DNA of 64,000 bases from Methylotenera_A sp031422335 (GCA_031422335.1 JANOQW010000015.1:1-64000); one strand, 5' to 3'; numbered from the stretch's first letter, positions 53,480-62,458 are shown. Numbers and translations are program-made. Notes: generated from the letters alone by a model not told the origin.

Positions 53480-54481
53480 ATGGATAATCGCATACCCGTT
53501 ACATTATTGACTGGTTTTTTAGGCTCAGGCAAAACTACATTACTCAATCATTTGCTGGCACAACCAGCAATGAAAGACAGCGCTGTCATTATTAACGAAC
53601 TGGGCACCACAGGCTTAGACCATATTCTCGCTACGCAAGTCGATAGCGAGCAGATTGCTGATAACACTGTGCTTTTGAGTAGCGGTTGCGTGTGCTGCAC
53701 GCTTAAAAACGAGCTGGCCGACACCATGCGCGATTTATTTTTTAAGCGCGCGTTACAGGCCATTCCACAATTTAATCGTATTGTCATCGAAACCACTGGC
53801 ATGGCCGACCCTGGGCCGATTTTAGGCAATTTACTCAACGAGCCTGTGATAGAAAGTGTGTTTAGGCTAGACGCAGTGGTGGTGACGATAGACAGCGAAT
53901 ACGGCTTGCAACAATTGCAGGAACACGGCGAAGCACGCAAACAAGCGGCGGTGGCCGATGTATTGCTGCTGACTAAAACCGATTTAACAACGACAGAAAA
54001 GTTATCTCGGTTAAAAGAAAAACTCATTGAAATTAACCCAGGTGCCACCCAACACAAAATTATGCACGGCAAAATTGAGCCTGATTTTATTATTGATGTG
54101 GGATTATTTGACCCCACTGGTAAACGCGCTGAGCCGCAGCGCTGGCTGCGTGCGCCAATAAAACCAAGCGCCATGCTAAAAAATCAGCATGATGGCATTG
54201 TCAACTTTACTGTTACCCTGCCCAGCCCAATTAACTGGCGTGATTTAAAACCAGTCATTTTGAAATTATGCCAAACCCATGGCGCAAACTTATTGCGCTT
54301 AAAAGGTATTATTCATGCAGCAGACCAAACTGCGCCGTTAGCGATTCACGCCGTGCACTTTACGCCTTACCCGCCTACGCTGTTAGAAGGTTGGAGCGAA
54401 GAAACCCCTGAAAATCGCATTGTGATTATTGGTAAGAATTTAGACGAAGCTGCCATTAGAAAACACTTAACACAGTTTTAA
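53480..54481 (+). CDS. CobW/COG0523 family GTPase (metallochaperone-like)
   Basis: 333 residues. G1 motif GFLGSGKTTLLN at 12-23, the family metal-binding motif C-V-C-C at 70-73, G3-like ETTGMADPGP, and TKTDL (G4-like). The C-terminal CobW_C domain (about 230-330) holds LLRLKGIIHAADQTAPLAIHAVH. COG0523 proteins deliver zinc or cobalt to target enzymes using GTP. No Zur box or metal gene is nearby to name the metal. It is preceded by an orphan terminator and followed by a repeat. Confidence 0.92.
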   Translation: MDNRIPVTLLTGFLGSGKTTLLNHLLAQPAMKDSAVIINELGTTGLDHILATQVDSEQIADNTVLLSSGCVCCTLKNELADTMRDLFFKRALQAIPQFNRIVIETTGMADPGPILGNLLNEPVIESVFRLDAVVVTIDSEYGLQQLQEHGEARKQAAVADVLLLTKTDLTTTEKLSRLKEKLIEINPGATQHKIMHGKIEPDFIIDVGLFDPTGKRAEPQRWLRAPIKPSAMLKNQHDGIVNFTVTLPSPINWRDLKPVILKLCQTHGANLLRLKGIIHAADQTAPLAIHAVHFTPYPPTLLEGWSEETPENRIVIIGKNLDEAAIRKHLTQF

Positions 54482-54494
54482 ACACTTAAAATAG

Positions 54495-54533
54495 ATGCTC
54501 TGAAAACCGCATGGGTACTGGCTTGCAGAGCAT
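54495..54533 (-). repeat. Short palindromic repeat, copy 6
   Basis: 39 bp: ATGCTCTGAAAACC, then GCATGGGTACT, then GGCTTGCAGAGCAT. The outer 8 pairs are perfect and the inner stem is partly mismatched. It lies in the convergent gap between the CobW gene and the TonB-like gene. Confidence 0.85.
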
Positions 54534-54557
54534 CTATTTAATGTTGCAATCAGCGTT

Positions 54558-55454
54558 TTACTGCGTTTTATAGTTTTGGCCAAAAAATTCCAGCATTAAA
54601 AAATCTTCCAAACCAGCGCTATCTTCTGGCCGCGCAGAAAGTACAATGGTGCGCCCTTGTCGATGCGATTCCCAATTAAAATCGCCTTGATAGTGCTCAC
54701 GAATTAAACTAATCATGCGGCGCATCATCACGCGACGTACATCTTGGCCGCGCGGCGCTTCCACCTCAAAATATTGCCGATGCGATGCGCTGTAATCGCT
54801 CATCCAACCCAAAAATGTAAAAGTAGCGTTTTGGCCACCTAAACTGGTGATTTCAAAAATACCATTGGTGCCGTTTTGAAAATTACTTTTTATCTTGGCA
54901 TCGCGTTTTTCTTCCTCACTCGGGCCTTTTTCTTTGGCCACTGCTTCGGCGTTTATTCTGGCAGCATCGGTTTCTTGCGCATCGCGCTCGGCACGCTTTT
55001 TATTCACATAAGCCAGCATATCCACTGGCTTATCGTCAGGTTTTGTGGGTAAATTATCTGGCATTGATTTTGGCGCTGGCTTTTGTGCAGTCATTACTTC
55101 TGGCACCGTAAAATCTGTAGGTTTAGACTTTTTATCTACAGGCTTGGTCATCACTTTTGGCTTTTTTATTGACTCTTCTTTTTTAGGTGGCTCTGGTATT
55201 GGCTCTGGTGGCAGCGGCAAAGGCTCAGGTATTGCTTCTGGCTGAGCAAGCACAACTTCAAACGGTGGCGGTTCTACCTCTGGTGCTTGTTTCAGTTTGG
55301 GCACTACAAAAAACAAAATAATCGCATGAACGAGTAAAGAAGCTAAAAATGCAATCAGCGTATTGCGGCTAATATTCAGCCGAAAATGTTGGTCAGTTTT
55401 GGGCGTTTGCAAAAACTCTTCAAACGCATTATTGGTTGGTAATTTTGCTGCCAT
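54558..55454 (-). CDS. TonB-like anchored protein with unrecognised C-terminal domain
   Basis: 298 residues. Cytoplasmic N-terminus, one membrane anchor at about 30-50, then a proline-rich spacer (PPPFEVVLAQPEAIPEPLPLPPEPIPEPPKK, about 60-95), a charged helical linker, and a compact C-terminal domain (about 195-298). The architecture is that of TonB or TolA, but the C-terminal domain (GIFEITSLGGQNATFTFLGW...REHYQGDFNWESHRQGRTIVLSARPED) does not carry the TonB_C YP motif. It probably spans the periplasm. It starts 6 bases after the hrpA stop and is surely co-transcribed with that RNA helicase. Confidence 0.8.
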   Translation of the reverse strand: MAAKLPTNNAFEEFLQTPKTDQHFRLNISRNTLIAFLASLLVHAIILFFVVPKLKQAPEVEPPPFEVVLAQPEAIPEPLPLPPEPIPEPPKKEESIKKPKVMTKPVDKKSKPTDFTVPEVMTAQKPAPKSMPDNLPTKPDDKPVDMLAYVNKKRAERDAQETDAARINAEAVAKEKGPSEEEKRDAKIKSNFQNGTNGIFEITSLGGQNATFTFLGWMSDYSASHRQYFEVEAPRGQDVRRVMMRRMISLIREHYQGDFNWESHRQGRTIVLSARPEDSAGLEDFLMLEFFGQNYKTQ

Positions 55455-55460
55455 TAGTGG

Positions 55461-58400
55461 TTAAATCTCGGCCCAAGTTTTCTCTAGTCGTTTAATCGAG
55501 ACTGGAAAAGGCGTTTTCAGTTCCTGCGCAAAAAGTGAAACACGCAACTCCTCGATGAGCCAACGATAGTCCTGCAAGGCGCATGGAACATGGCTTCCAG
55601 CGGCATGCAATTGGTTGGTTTTATCTTGCCATTTTTGCCACAACATGCCCACGCTAGCTGCATTTTTACCATCACGGTCTGGATTAGCAGGCTGTTTTTG
55701 TATGCGCAAATTAAGTGCTTTTAAATAACGCGGCACATTACTTAAATGCTGCCAGGGCGTTTGGCTAAAACAATTTTTATACACCAATAATTGTACTTGT
55801 TGCTCCACATCTTTTTTTAACCTGTTAACGGTGGCGGGCATTTTAGCTTGCGCGTTGCTTAGGTGTTGATATTCCGTTGCAATGGCTTGTGCTTGCCTTG
55901 CCATAGCCTCTGAAACTGCTGGCAAACGCGTTCTTGCACGTTGCTTTAGCTTCATAAAATCATCGTTACTTCTTGGCAAATCATCCTCGCCAATAAAGGC
56001 GCGGTCGGCAATCGCGCTTAGCATGTCCTCGCGCAAATCGTCGGGCGAGATGATGTTTCTAAAAGCTAACGCATATTGGTTAAAGTTTGGCAGACCTTTT
56101 TCTAGCTGCTTCATTTGTTCTTTTAGCTCAAAGCGCATCAGTCGTGCCACACCTTGCCGGTGATTCGCTTCTGCCTCTTGCGCGGTATCAAATAATTTCA
56201 CCGATACCGCGTCAATATTATCTTCTAGCGCGGGGTAGCCAGTGACTTGTAAGCCATCGCGCTCAAAGCTTAAAGTTTGCGGCAAATCACCAAAATCCCA
56301 TTGTTTGAGATTGGTTTTTTCAATGTCTGGAGAAGTGTTTCGGAATGTGAGCTGCGCGGCTTGACCAAGCTGCATTTGTAATTTTTTCCAATCGCGTCCC
56401 ATCGCCAACTCGCGTCCCGCGTCATCCACAATGCTAAAGTTCATTAAGTAATGCGCTTCAATCTCACTCAACACCCAATCCTCTTGGCTAATTTTTAGCG
56501 TCGTTTTGTGTTGAACATAACTGGCTAAAGTTTCCAGCAAAGGTAAATTAAGCTGATTTTCTGCATGCTGCAAAAAACCTGTCACAAACTCTGGCACAGG
56601 TACGCACACACGTCTAAAAGTTTTAGGCAACGCCTTAATTAAATACGTCAGTTTCTCACGCAACATGCCCGGCACCAGCCACTGCGTTGGTGTTGGGTCA
56701 AGCTGGTTTAGCAACACTAAAGGAATGGTCGCAGTGACGCCATCTAAAATATGACCAGGTTCAAAGCGATATTTAAGTGGAATCTCGATACTATCTAGCA
56801 TTATTTTCTCAGGAAACTGTACTGCAGTAATCGCGTCTGCGCCGTGGCGCATTAAATCATCACGCGTTAAATACAATAATTTGGCATTCAGTTTTTCTGC
56901 ACCCACACGCCATACCTCGAAACTCACCGCGTTGGTAATATCTGCAGGAATTTTTGCATCGTAAAAGGCAAATAATTGATGCTCATCTACCAACACATCT
57001 TGCCGACGCGCTTTATGCTCCAACTCTTCAACTTCGGCGATTAAGCGCTCATTTTCCACAAAAAATGCCGCTTTAGTATCGAACTCTCCATTTCCTAACG
57101 CTTCGCGAATAAATATCTCGCGAGATTCGCTTGGGTTAATCGGCCCATAATGTACACGGCGTTTGGGGATAATGGTCAAGCCATACAAACTCACGCGCTC
57201 CCATGCATTGACCATGCCCATTTTTCTATCCCAACGCGGATCTGAATAAGCGCTTTCAGTTAGTCCGCGCGAACCGTTTGGATTAGCAATTGGCTCTATC
57301 CAATCCGGCTCAATCTTGGCCACACAGCGCGCGTAAAGCTTGCTGGTGTCTACCAGTTCTGCCGCGATGACCCATTTAGGGCGCGTTTTCTTTAAGCCAG
57401 AGCCTGGCGCCACAAAAAAGCGAATGCCGCGCGCGCCTGCGTAACTATCATTATCACCATCTTTAAAACCAATATTGCCTAGCAGTCCAGCAAGCAAAGA
57501 TTTATGGATTTGCTCGAAATTTGCCGCATCTGTATTTAGCTTAAACTCCATCTCATCGGTAATTTGCCTAATTTGGCCATGCAACTCACGCCATTCTTTT
57601 AAGCGTAAAAATGATAAAAAATTGGCATGGCATTGGTTCAACAAATCTTTGTTCGATTTTTTGCTTTTTAGCGCACCATCATACCAATCCCAAATTTTTA
57701 AATAGCTCATAAAATCTGAGCCTTCGCCTATAAATTTGCTATGTGCGTTATCCGCCGCTTCGCGCTTATCCATTGGCCGCTCACGCGGGTCTTGCATGCT
57801 CAATACGCTGGCAATAATCAAAATTTCGCTTAAACAATTTTCACGTTTTGCTGCCAAAATCATGCGGCCTACACGTGGGTCTAGCGGCAATTTGGCAAGC
57901 TGCAAACCTGTATCAGTAATTTGCCTGTTCGCATCCACCGCGCCCAGTTCTTGCAACAATAAGTAACCATCGGCAATTAAACGTGAACTTGGTGGTTCAA
58001 TAAATGGGAAATCTGCAACGTCACCCAGCCGTAAAGCTGCCATCCTTAATATGACTGCAGCGAGCGAACTACGTAAAATTTCTGGCTCGGTAAATTCAGG
58101 TCGGCCATCAAAGTCTTGCTCTGAATACAGTCGCACGCAGATGCCATTTGAAACACGTCCGCAACGGCCAGCGCGTTGTTTTGCAGCTGCTTGGCTAATC
58201 TTTTCAATCTGCAACTGCTCAACTTTAGCACGTACACTATAGCGGTTCATGCGCGCCAGCCCTGCATCAATCACATATTTAATGCCTGGCACAGTGAGCG
58301 AGGTTTCGGCAACATTGGTGGCTAAAACAATGCGGCGCGCGCTGTGCGGCTTGAATATTTTTTGCTGATCTTCAATGCTCAAACGTGCAAATAGCGGCAG

Positions 58401-59498
58401 TACTTCGATGTGTTTTAATTTGGTCGATCTACCTTGATATTTACGTAAGTGGTCGGCTACGTCTCGTATCTCGCGCTCACCTGGCAAAAACACCAAAATA
58501 TCACCATCGCCTTGTCGCAGCAAGTCATCCGCCGCGTCCATAATCGCTTCTTCTATGGCTTCTTCTTCGTCATCTTCCTCTAGCCAACGCGCTTCTGTTT
58601 TGGCTTTGCGCGCGATTCCAAAGATGGTATCGTCTTCCAAATCAAACTGCGCATTTTCAGGCTCATTGCTTTGTTTTGCCCTAAAACCCGCGCTGCCAAG
58701 CGGACGATAACGAATCTCAACAGGGTAAGTTCTACCCGAAACTTCAATCACAGGTGCGCCATTAAAATGTGCTGAAAAGCGCTCTGCATCAATCGTAGCC
58801 GAAGTCACAATCACTTTTAAATCGGGGCGTTTGGGTAATAACTGTTTGAGATAACCCAACAGAAAATCGATGTTCAAACTGCGCTCATGCGCCTCATCAA
58901 TAATAATCGTGTCATACGCGTTTAAAAACTTATCGCCCTGCGTTTCTGCCAGCAAAATACCATCCGTCATCAGCTTCACGTAGCTGCCTTCGGTTATTTT
59001 GTCGTTAAAACGCACTTTGTAGCCAACCACTTCGCCCAATGGCGAGTTCAGCTCTTGCGCGATGCGGCTTGCCACCGAGCGCGCAGCAATACGGCGCGGT
59101 TGCGTGTGGCCGATTAAACCCGCCACACCGCGCCCAAGCGCCAAGCAAATTTTCGGCAACTGTGTCGTTTTGCCGCTGCCGGTTTCGCCACATGCAATCA
59201 CCACTTGGTTCGCTGCAATCGCTTTAGCAATTTCGTCGCGACGCGCAGAAACTGGCAGATCTAGCGGGTATTCTGGCTTAGGTAAGTTGGTTAATCTTTG
59301 ATGATATTTTTGTTGTGAGGCACGCACTTTTTGCGCAATTTCAGCCAACAAACGCTGCACTTTTTGTGCGGATTGTGCATTATTTAACTTCTGTAAATCT
59401 TGCACATCGCGCGCCTTGCGGCGCAGCGCGTGCGTATCTGCCAACATGCAGGTTTGTAGCGCGATTTGAAAATCAGAATTGCTGAAATGCTTGAACAT
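55461..59498 (-). CDS. hrpA: ATP-dependent RNA helicase HrpA
   Basis: 1345 residues, full length. DEAH-box helicase: Walker A GETGSGKTTQLP, DEAH (IIDEAHERSLNIDF), SAT, QRAGRCGR motif VI, then helicase-associated HA2, OB-fold and a long C-terminal DUF3418 region. E. coli HrpA resolves stalled or collided ribosomes, and the related Neisseria and Borrelia proteins act in post-transcriptional control. It heads an operon with the TonB-like membrane protein. The ATG at 59498 gives the expected N-terminus. Confidence 0.96.
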   Translation of the reverse strand: MFKHFSNSDFQIALQTCMLADTHALRRKARDVQDLQKLNNAQSAQKVQRLLAEIAQKVRASQQKYHQRLTNLPKPEYPLDLPVSARRDEIAKAIAANQVVIACGETGSGKTTQLPKICLALGRGVAGLIGHTQPRRIAARSVASRIAQELNSPLGEVVGYKVRFNDKITEGSYVKLMTDGILLAETQGDKFLNAYDTIIIDEAHERSLNIDFLLGYLKQLLPKRPDLKVIVTSATIDAERFSAHFNGAPVIEVSGRTYPVEIRYRPLGSAGFRAKQSNEPENAQFDLEDDTIFGIARKAKTEARWLEEDDEEEAIEEAIMDAADDLLRQGDGDILVFLPGEREIRDVADHLRKYQGRSTKLKHIEVLPLFARLSIEDQQKIFKPHSARRIVLATNVAETSLTVPGIKYVIDAGLARMNRYSVRAKVEQLQIEKISQAAAKQRAGRCGRVSNGICVRLYSEQDFDGRPEFTEPEILRSSLAAVILRMAALRLGDVADFPFIEPPSSRLIADGYLLLQELGAVDANRQITDTGLQLAKLPLDPRVGRMILAAKRENCLSEILIIASVLSMQDPRERPMDKREAADNAHSKFIGEGSDFMSYLKIWDWYDGALKSKKSNKDLLNQCHANFLSFLRLKEWRELHGQIRQITDEMEFKLNTDAANFEQIHKSLLAGLLGNIGFKDGDNDSYAGARGIRFFVAPGSGLKKTRPKWVIAAELVDTSKLYARCVAKIEPDWIEPIANPNGSRGLTESAYSDPRWDRKMGMVNAWERVSLYGLTIIPKRRVHYGPINPSESREIFIREALGNGEFDTKAAFFVENERLIAEVEELEHKARRQDVLVDEHQLFAFYDAKIPADITNAVSFEVWRVGAEKLNAKLLYLTRDDLMRHGADAITAVQFPEKIMLDSIEIPLKYRFEPGHILDGVTATIPLVLLNQLDPTPTQWLVPGMLREKLTYLIKALPKTFRRVCVPVPEFVTGFLQHAENQLNLPLLETLASYVQHKTTLKISQEDWVLSEIEAHYLMNFSIVDDAGRELAMGRDWKKLQMQLGQAAQLTFRNTSPDIEKTNLKQWDFGDLPQTLSFERDGLQVTGYPALEDNIDAVSVKLFDTAQEAEANHRQGVARLMRFELKEQMKQLEKGLPNFNQYALAFRNIISPDDLREDMLSAIADRAFIGEDDLPRSNDDFMKLKQRARTRLPAVSEAMARQAQAIATEYQHLSNAQAKMPATVNRLKKDVEQQVQLLVYKNCFSQTPWQHLSNVPRYLKALNLRIQKQPANPDRDGKNAASVGMLWQKWQDKTNQLHAAGSHVPCALQDYRWLIEELRVSLFAQELKTPFPVSIKRLEKTWAEI

Positions 59499-59586
59499 AA
59501 GCGGCTATTTTATCATGTGGCTAGCATTAGTTTAACGAATGATTTAGCATGCTTTTATTACCCTATCACGCAAGAAAGACAACGCT

Positions 59587-59994
59587 ATGCTGAAATATCT
59601 GCCAGCTTATATCTGCACCATAATTTTTATGTTTGTTATCGATTTGATTTGGCTATCGCAGCTTGCCCAGCCGCTTTACCAGGCGGGCATTGGCCACTTA
59701 ATGGCGGTCGAGCCTAAATTAGGTTTTGCGGCGATTTTTTATTTGGTATATGTATTTGGTTTATTGTGGTTTGCGCTACGCCCAAATGCGCAAACAAAAG
59801 GCTTAAAAAACACGTTTATTGCGGGCGCCATGTTTGGCTTTTTTGTGTATACCAGCTACGATTTAACCAACTTGGCTTTGCTTAAAGATTGGCCACTGAA
59901 ACTTTCAATCATCGATATTACTTGGGGCACATTGTTAAGCGGCAGTTGCGCGGCAGTAGCGAAGTTTGTGTTTAATGCTTCTAATAAAATCTAG
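59587..59994 (+). CDS. DUF2177 family membrane protein
   Basis: 135 residues with four hydrophobic segments at about 5-24, 45-64, 73-95 and 105-128. The family hallmarks are DLIWLSQLAQPLYQAGIGHLM and YTSYDLTNLALLKDWPL..DITWG. DUF2177 proteins are small integral inner-membrane proteins of unknown function. It is divergent from hrpA with an 88-base gap. A long repeat element follows its stop. Confidence 0.9.
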   Translation: MLKYLPAYICTIIFMFVIDLIWLSQLAQPLYQAGIGHLMAVEPKLGFAAIFYLVYVFGLLWFALRPNAQTKGLKNTFIAGAMFGFFVYTSYDLTNLALLKDWPLKLSIIDITWGTLLSGSCAAVAKFVFNASNKI

Positions 59995-60030
59995 CAATAA
60001 AATTTAGCATCATTTAATATGTAAAAAAAT

Positions 60031-60126
60031 ATGCTCTGTACCAGTTCTTGGCATCACCGCAGAATATACCAGCTAAAGCTGGTTATTCATGCGCGAAAGC
60101 CGCATGGATATTGGTCTGCAGAGTAT
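60031..60126 (-). repeat. Long (cloverleaf) palindromic element, copy L3
   Basis: 96 bp, inverted relative to L1 and L2. Read on the minus strand: outer stem ATACTCTG / CAGAGCAT, arm 1 ATGCG-GCTTTCG-CGCAT, arm 2 GAATA-ACCAGC-TTTA-GCTGGT-A-TATTC, arm 3 CCA-AGAAC-TGG. It lies between convergent DUF2177 and ligase genes. Confidence 0.88.
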
Positions 60127-60156
60127 CAGTTTAAACATACTTAATCATCTCTCTGC

Positions 60157-60990
60157 TTACTTCTCGTTTCGCACTCTTAAAAAACTAGCAAATTTAGGCT
60201 TGCCGTTCTTGGTTTTATCTAAGTAGGTATAGGTAATTGTACTGCCGATTTTTGGTGGATTTTCGCGCTGCGCATCGCTAAAACCAGTGCCCAGTTTAAA
60301 GCGCATGCCATCTTGCGCCTCTACCAACAACGCGCCCAACTTGCCTGCGTATTTGCCTTTGCCTGACAAATGCGCAATCACAGTTGCTTCGGCATCTAGC
60401 AGCAATTTTAGTTTTAACAACACATCGCTACGGCCAGTCACATATTCAGCATCTGCACGATGCAACATTAAACCTTCACCGCCGTTTTTAACCACTTGAT
60501 TTAATCTAACTTTTAAAGCTTTTTCATCACTCAGCAGAAACTGCTTCACCGCTTTTAAATGTTTCAGATTAGCCTGTTTTACGATTTGCAGAATTTCTTT
60601 ATATCGCACTTCAAACGTGCCTTTAGCATTGGGCAGCTCAAAAATTTGGTAAGTAATATTTTGCCATTCTGCATCAATTGGCACATCTTTGCGCACTGCG
60701 CCAGATAGCGCATCAAACTGGCCTCGGCTTAACCAAAGCTCGCCATCAAGCGCTATTTTTGGCAAATCTTTTACAAACCATACAGGTGCATTAATCACAT
60801 TGCCTTGGCGGCTTTTCAGTTGCTTGCCATCCCAAATCGCACGCACACCATCTAGTTTTTCGCTGACTAAATATTTATTAACATCAACACCTTGGCTGTA
60901 AATTTGCGCCAGCAAAATATCTTGTGCATATGCAATTGGCGACAAAAATGCCAACATCAAGAATACTAACAAACGACGGAAAATTTGCAT
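60157..60990 (-). CDS. ligE: Secreted ATP-dependent DNA ligase (Lig E type)
   Basis: 277 residues. The signal peptide ends at about residue 22 (SPIAYA). Ligase motif I EKLDGVR has the adenylated Lys45. Motif Ia SRQGN, motif III LDGELW, motif IV EGLMLHR and motif V LLKLKLLLDAEATVI all follow, then a short OB domain to the end. Nothing precedes the nucleotidyltransferase domain, which is the minimal Lig E form found in proteobacteria. It should seal nicks in the periplasm, possibly in DNA taken up or in extracellular biofilm DNA. A monocistronic gene flanked by repeats. Confidence 0.93.
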   Translation of the reverse strand: MQIFRRLLVFLMLAFLSPIAYAQDILLAQIYSQGVDVNKYLVSEKLDGVRAIWDGKQLKSRQGNVINAPVWFVKDLPKIALDGELWLSRGQFDALSGAVRKDVPIDAEWQNITYQIFELPNAKGTFEVRYKEILQIVKQANLKHLKAVKQFLLSDEKALKVRLNQVVKNGGEGLMLHRADAEYVTGRSDVLLKLKLLLDAEATVIAHLSGKGKYAGKLGALLVEAQDGMRFKLGTGFSDAQRENPPKIGSTITYTYLDKTKNGKPKFASFLRVRNEK

Positions 60991-61026
60991 TTGGTTGATT
61001 TAAAATTAATATGCGATGAAAATTAG

Positions 61027-61065
61027 ACGGTATGCAGACTGCATGGATATTGGCTTGCAGAGCAG
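61027..61065 (-). repeat. Short palindromic repeat, copy 7 (left arm decayed)
   Basis: GCATGGATATT and GGCTTGCAGAGCA match the family. The left arm (ACGGTATGCAGACT) no longer pairs well. It lies between the methyltransferase stop and the ligase start. Confidence 0.75.
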
Positions 61066-61090
61066 ATATTTAAATAATTGTTTATTGAGT

Positions 61091-61900
61091 TTAATTTAAA
61101 AACCTACTACTAAGTGTTTCTAAATTAAACTCACACAAAATGGCTTGTATGCGCTCAGCCGCATTTTTACGTGGCTGGCCTGTGTATTTAGCGATGATGA
61201 GTTCATTTTTCATGCTGTGTTCCCAGCCAACTAATTCTGTTACGGCGACTGAATAACCTGCTGCTTCTAGCTGCAAGCAGCGCAATACATTGGTGATTTG
61301 GCTGCCGAATTCACGCGTATGAATGGGGTGGCGCCATATCTCGCTGAGGGGCGTTTTGCCAAAACTTTCTGCTTTATGTTTGCGTAAAGCTTCTGCTACT
61401 TCGGCTTGGCAGCATGGCACCAAAACCATAAACTTAGCTCGTTTGGCCAAGCCAAATTGAATCGCATCATCGGTTGCCGTGTTGCAAGCATGCAGCGCAG
61501 TCACCATATCAACTTTTGCAGGAATATCTGCACAAACAGTTGATTCTGCTGCATTTAATGCCAAAAATTGCATGCGCCCAAAACCACAGTCTTGTGCCAA
61601 AGCAATTGATTTCTCAACCAAATCTGCACGGTTTTCAATACCAATCACCTGCCCTGCATCCAGCTGCTTTATTAACGCATCGTACAACATAAATCCCAAA
61701 TAAGATTTACCCGCACCGATATCCACAATGCTGGGGTTCTCTACGGTTTCTAGCAACGGCGCAATAAAATTCACTAGATGATTCACTTGCTTGAGCTTAC
61801 GGCGCGAATCTTGATTGAGTTTACCGTCGTTAGTCAATATGTGCAGCGCTTTTAGCAGCGCGACAGATTGATTAGGTTTGATTTCGGTGTTGATTGCCAT
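61091..61900 (-). CDS. SAM-dependent methyltransferase-like protein
   Basis: 269 residues. Rossmann methyltransferase motif I in SIVDIGAGKSYLGFMLYDAL, post-I acidic residue in IGIENRADLV, and motif IV region VTALHACNTATDDAI. The VPCCQAEV segment recalls the METTL25/RRNAD1-like group (methyltransferase domain 32 type). The substrate is unknown. The start at 61900 is the first ATG and looks normal. No operon partner; the ligase gene downstream is separated by a repeat. Confidence 0.8.
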   Translation of the reverse strand: MAINTEIKPNQSVALLKALHILTNDGKLNQDSRRKLKQVNHLVNFIAPLLETVENPSIVDIGAGKSYLGFMLYDALIKQLDAGQVIGIENRADLVEKSIALAQDCGFGRMQFLALNAAESTVCADIPAKVDMVTALHACNTATDDAIQFGLAKRAKFMVLVPCCQAEVAEALRKHKAESFGKTPLSEIWRHPIHTREFGSQITNVLRCLQLEAAGYSVAVTELVGWEHSMKNELIIAKYTGQPRKNAAERIQAILCEFNLETLSSRFLN

Positions 61901-62039
61901 GCCGCAATTTTAAAGCAAAAAAAAATATTTCAAATAAATATTTAACCAGGTGTGTCGTCAAAGCCAATTTGACTGCGTTTTGATGAGTAAGGGCAGCACA
62001 TTTTGCTCGACACCACTTAATTATGTAAAGGAACTAAAA

Positions 62040-62390
62040 ATGAAAAAAACTCTTGTATTGACCAGTTTACTTGGCCTGATGTTTTCTGCCACCGCATTTG
62101 CTGACTTAGATGAACGCGGCGACCGCATTGAACAGCGTTTAGATAACAAAGGTGACCGCGTGGAAGAGCGCCTAGACAACAAAGGTGACCGCATTGAAGA
62201 CCGCTACGATGCAAAAGCCGACAAAGCACGTGAAAATGGCAACGAAGTGCGCGCCAATAAGCTAGAACGCAAAGGCGATCGTATCGACCAACATTTAGAC
62301 AAAAAAGGTGATCGTGTAGATAATCGACTAGACCGCAAGGGCGAGCGCATTAATCAGCGTTTAGATAAACGCGCAGCTAGGAAAAACTAA
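62040..62390 (+). CDS. Secreted protein made of 11-residue charged repeats
   Basis: 116 residues from the ATG at 62040, chosen over an in-frame ATG at 61950 because AAAGGA precedes it and a clean signal peptide follows (MKKTLVLTSLLGLMFSATAFA). The mature protein is built of hendecads such as GDRIEQRLDNK, GDRVEERLDNK, GDRIDQHLDKK, GDRVDNRLDRK and GERINQRLDKR, interrupted by one ADKARENGNEVRANKLERK spacer. This spacing favours a long amphipathic helix or coiled coil. It is in the same direction as the downstream ECF sigma operon, 68 bases away. Family not recognised; likely periplasmic. Confidence 0.85.
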   Translation: MKKTLVLTSLLGLMFSATAFADLDERGDRIEQRLDNKGDRVEERLDNKGDRIEDRYDAKADKARENGNEVRANKLERKGDRIDQHLDKKGDRVDNRLDRKGERINQRLDKRAARKN

Positions 62391-62458
62391 GTTTAATCAA
62401 TTGGCAATTATTGGACTAAACTATTGATAACCTAGCAACAGGCGCGGCCTACCAGCAC

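Noticed and set aside
60031..60126. Long repeat element as a tRNA or tmRNA-like gene
   Set aside because: The cloverleaf shape is suggestive, but there is no T-loop consensus, no anticodon arm of 5 bp with a 7-base loop, and no CCA; the size and arms do not fit.
61950..62039. Longer start for the hendecad-repeat protein
   Set aside because: The ATG at 62040 has a ribosome site and starts a clean signal peptide; the extension would hide it.
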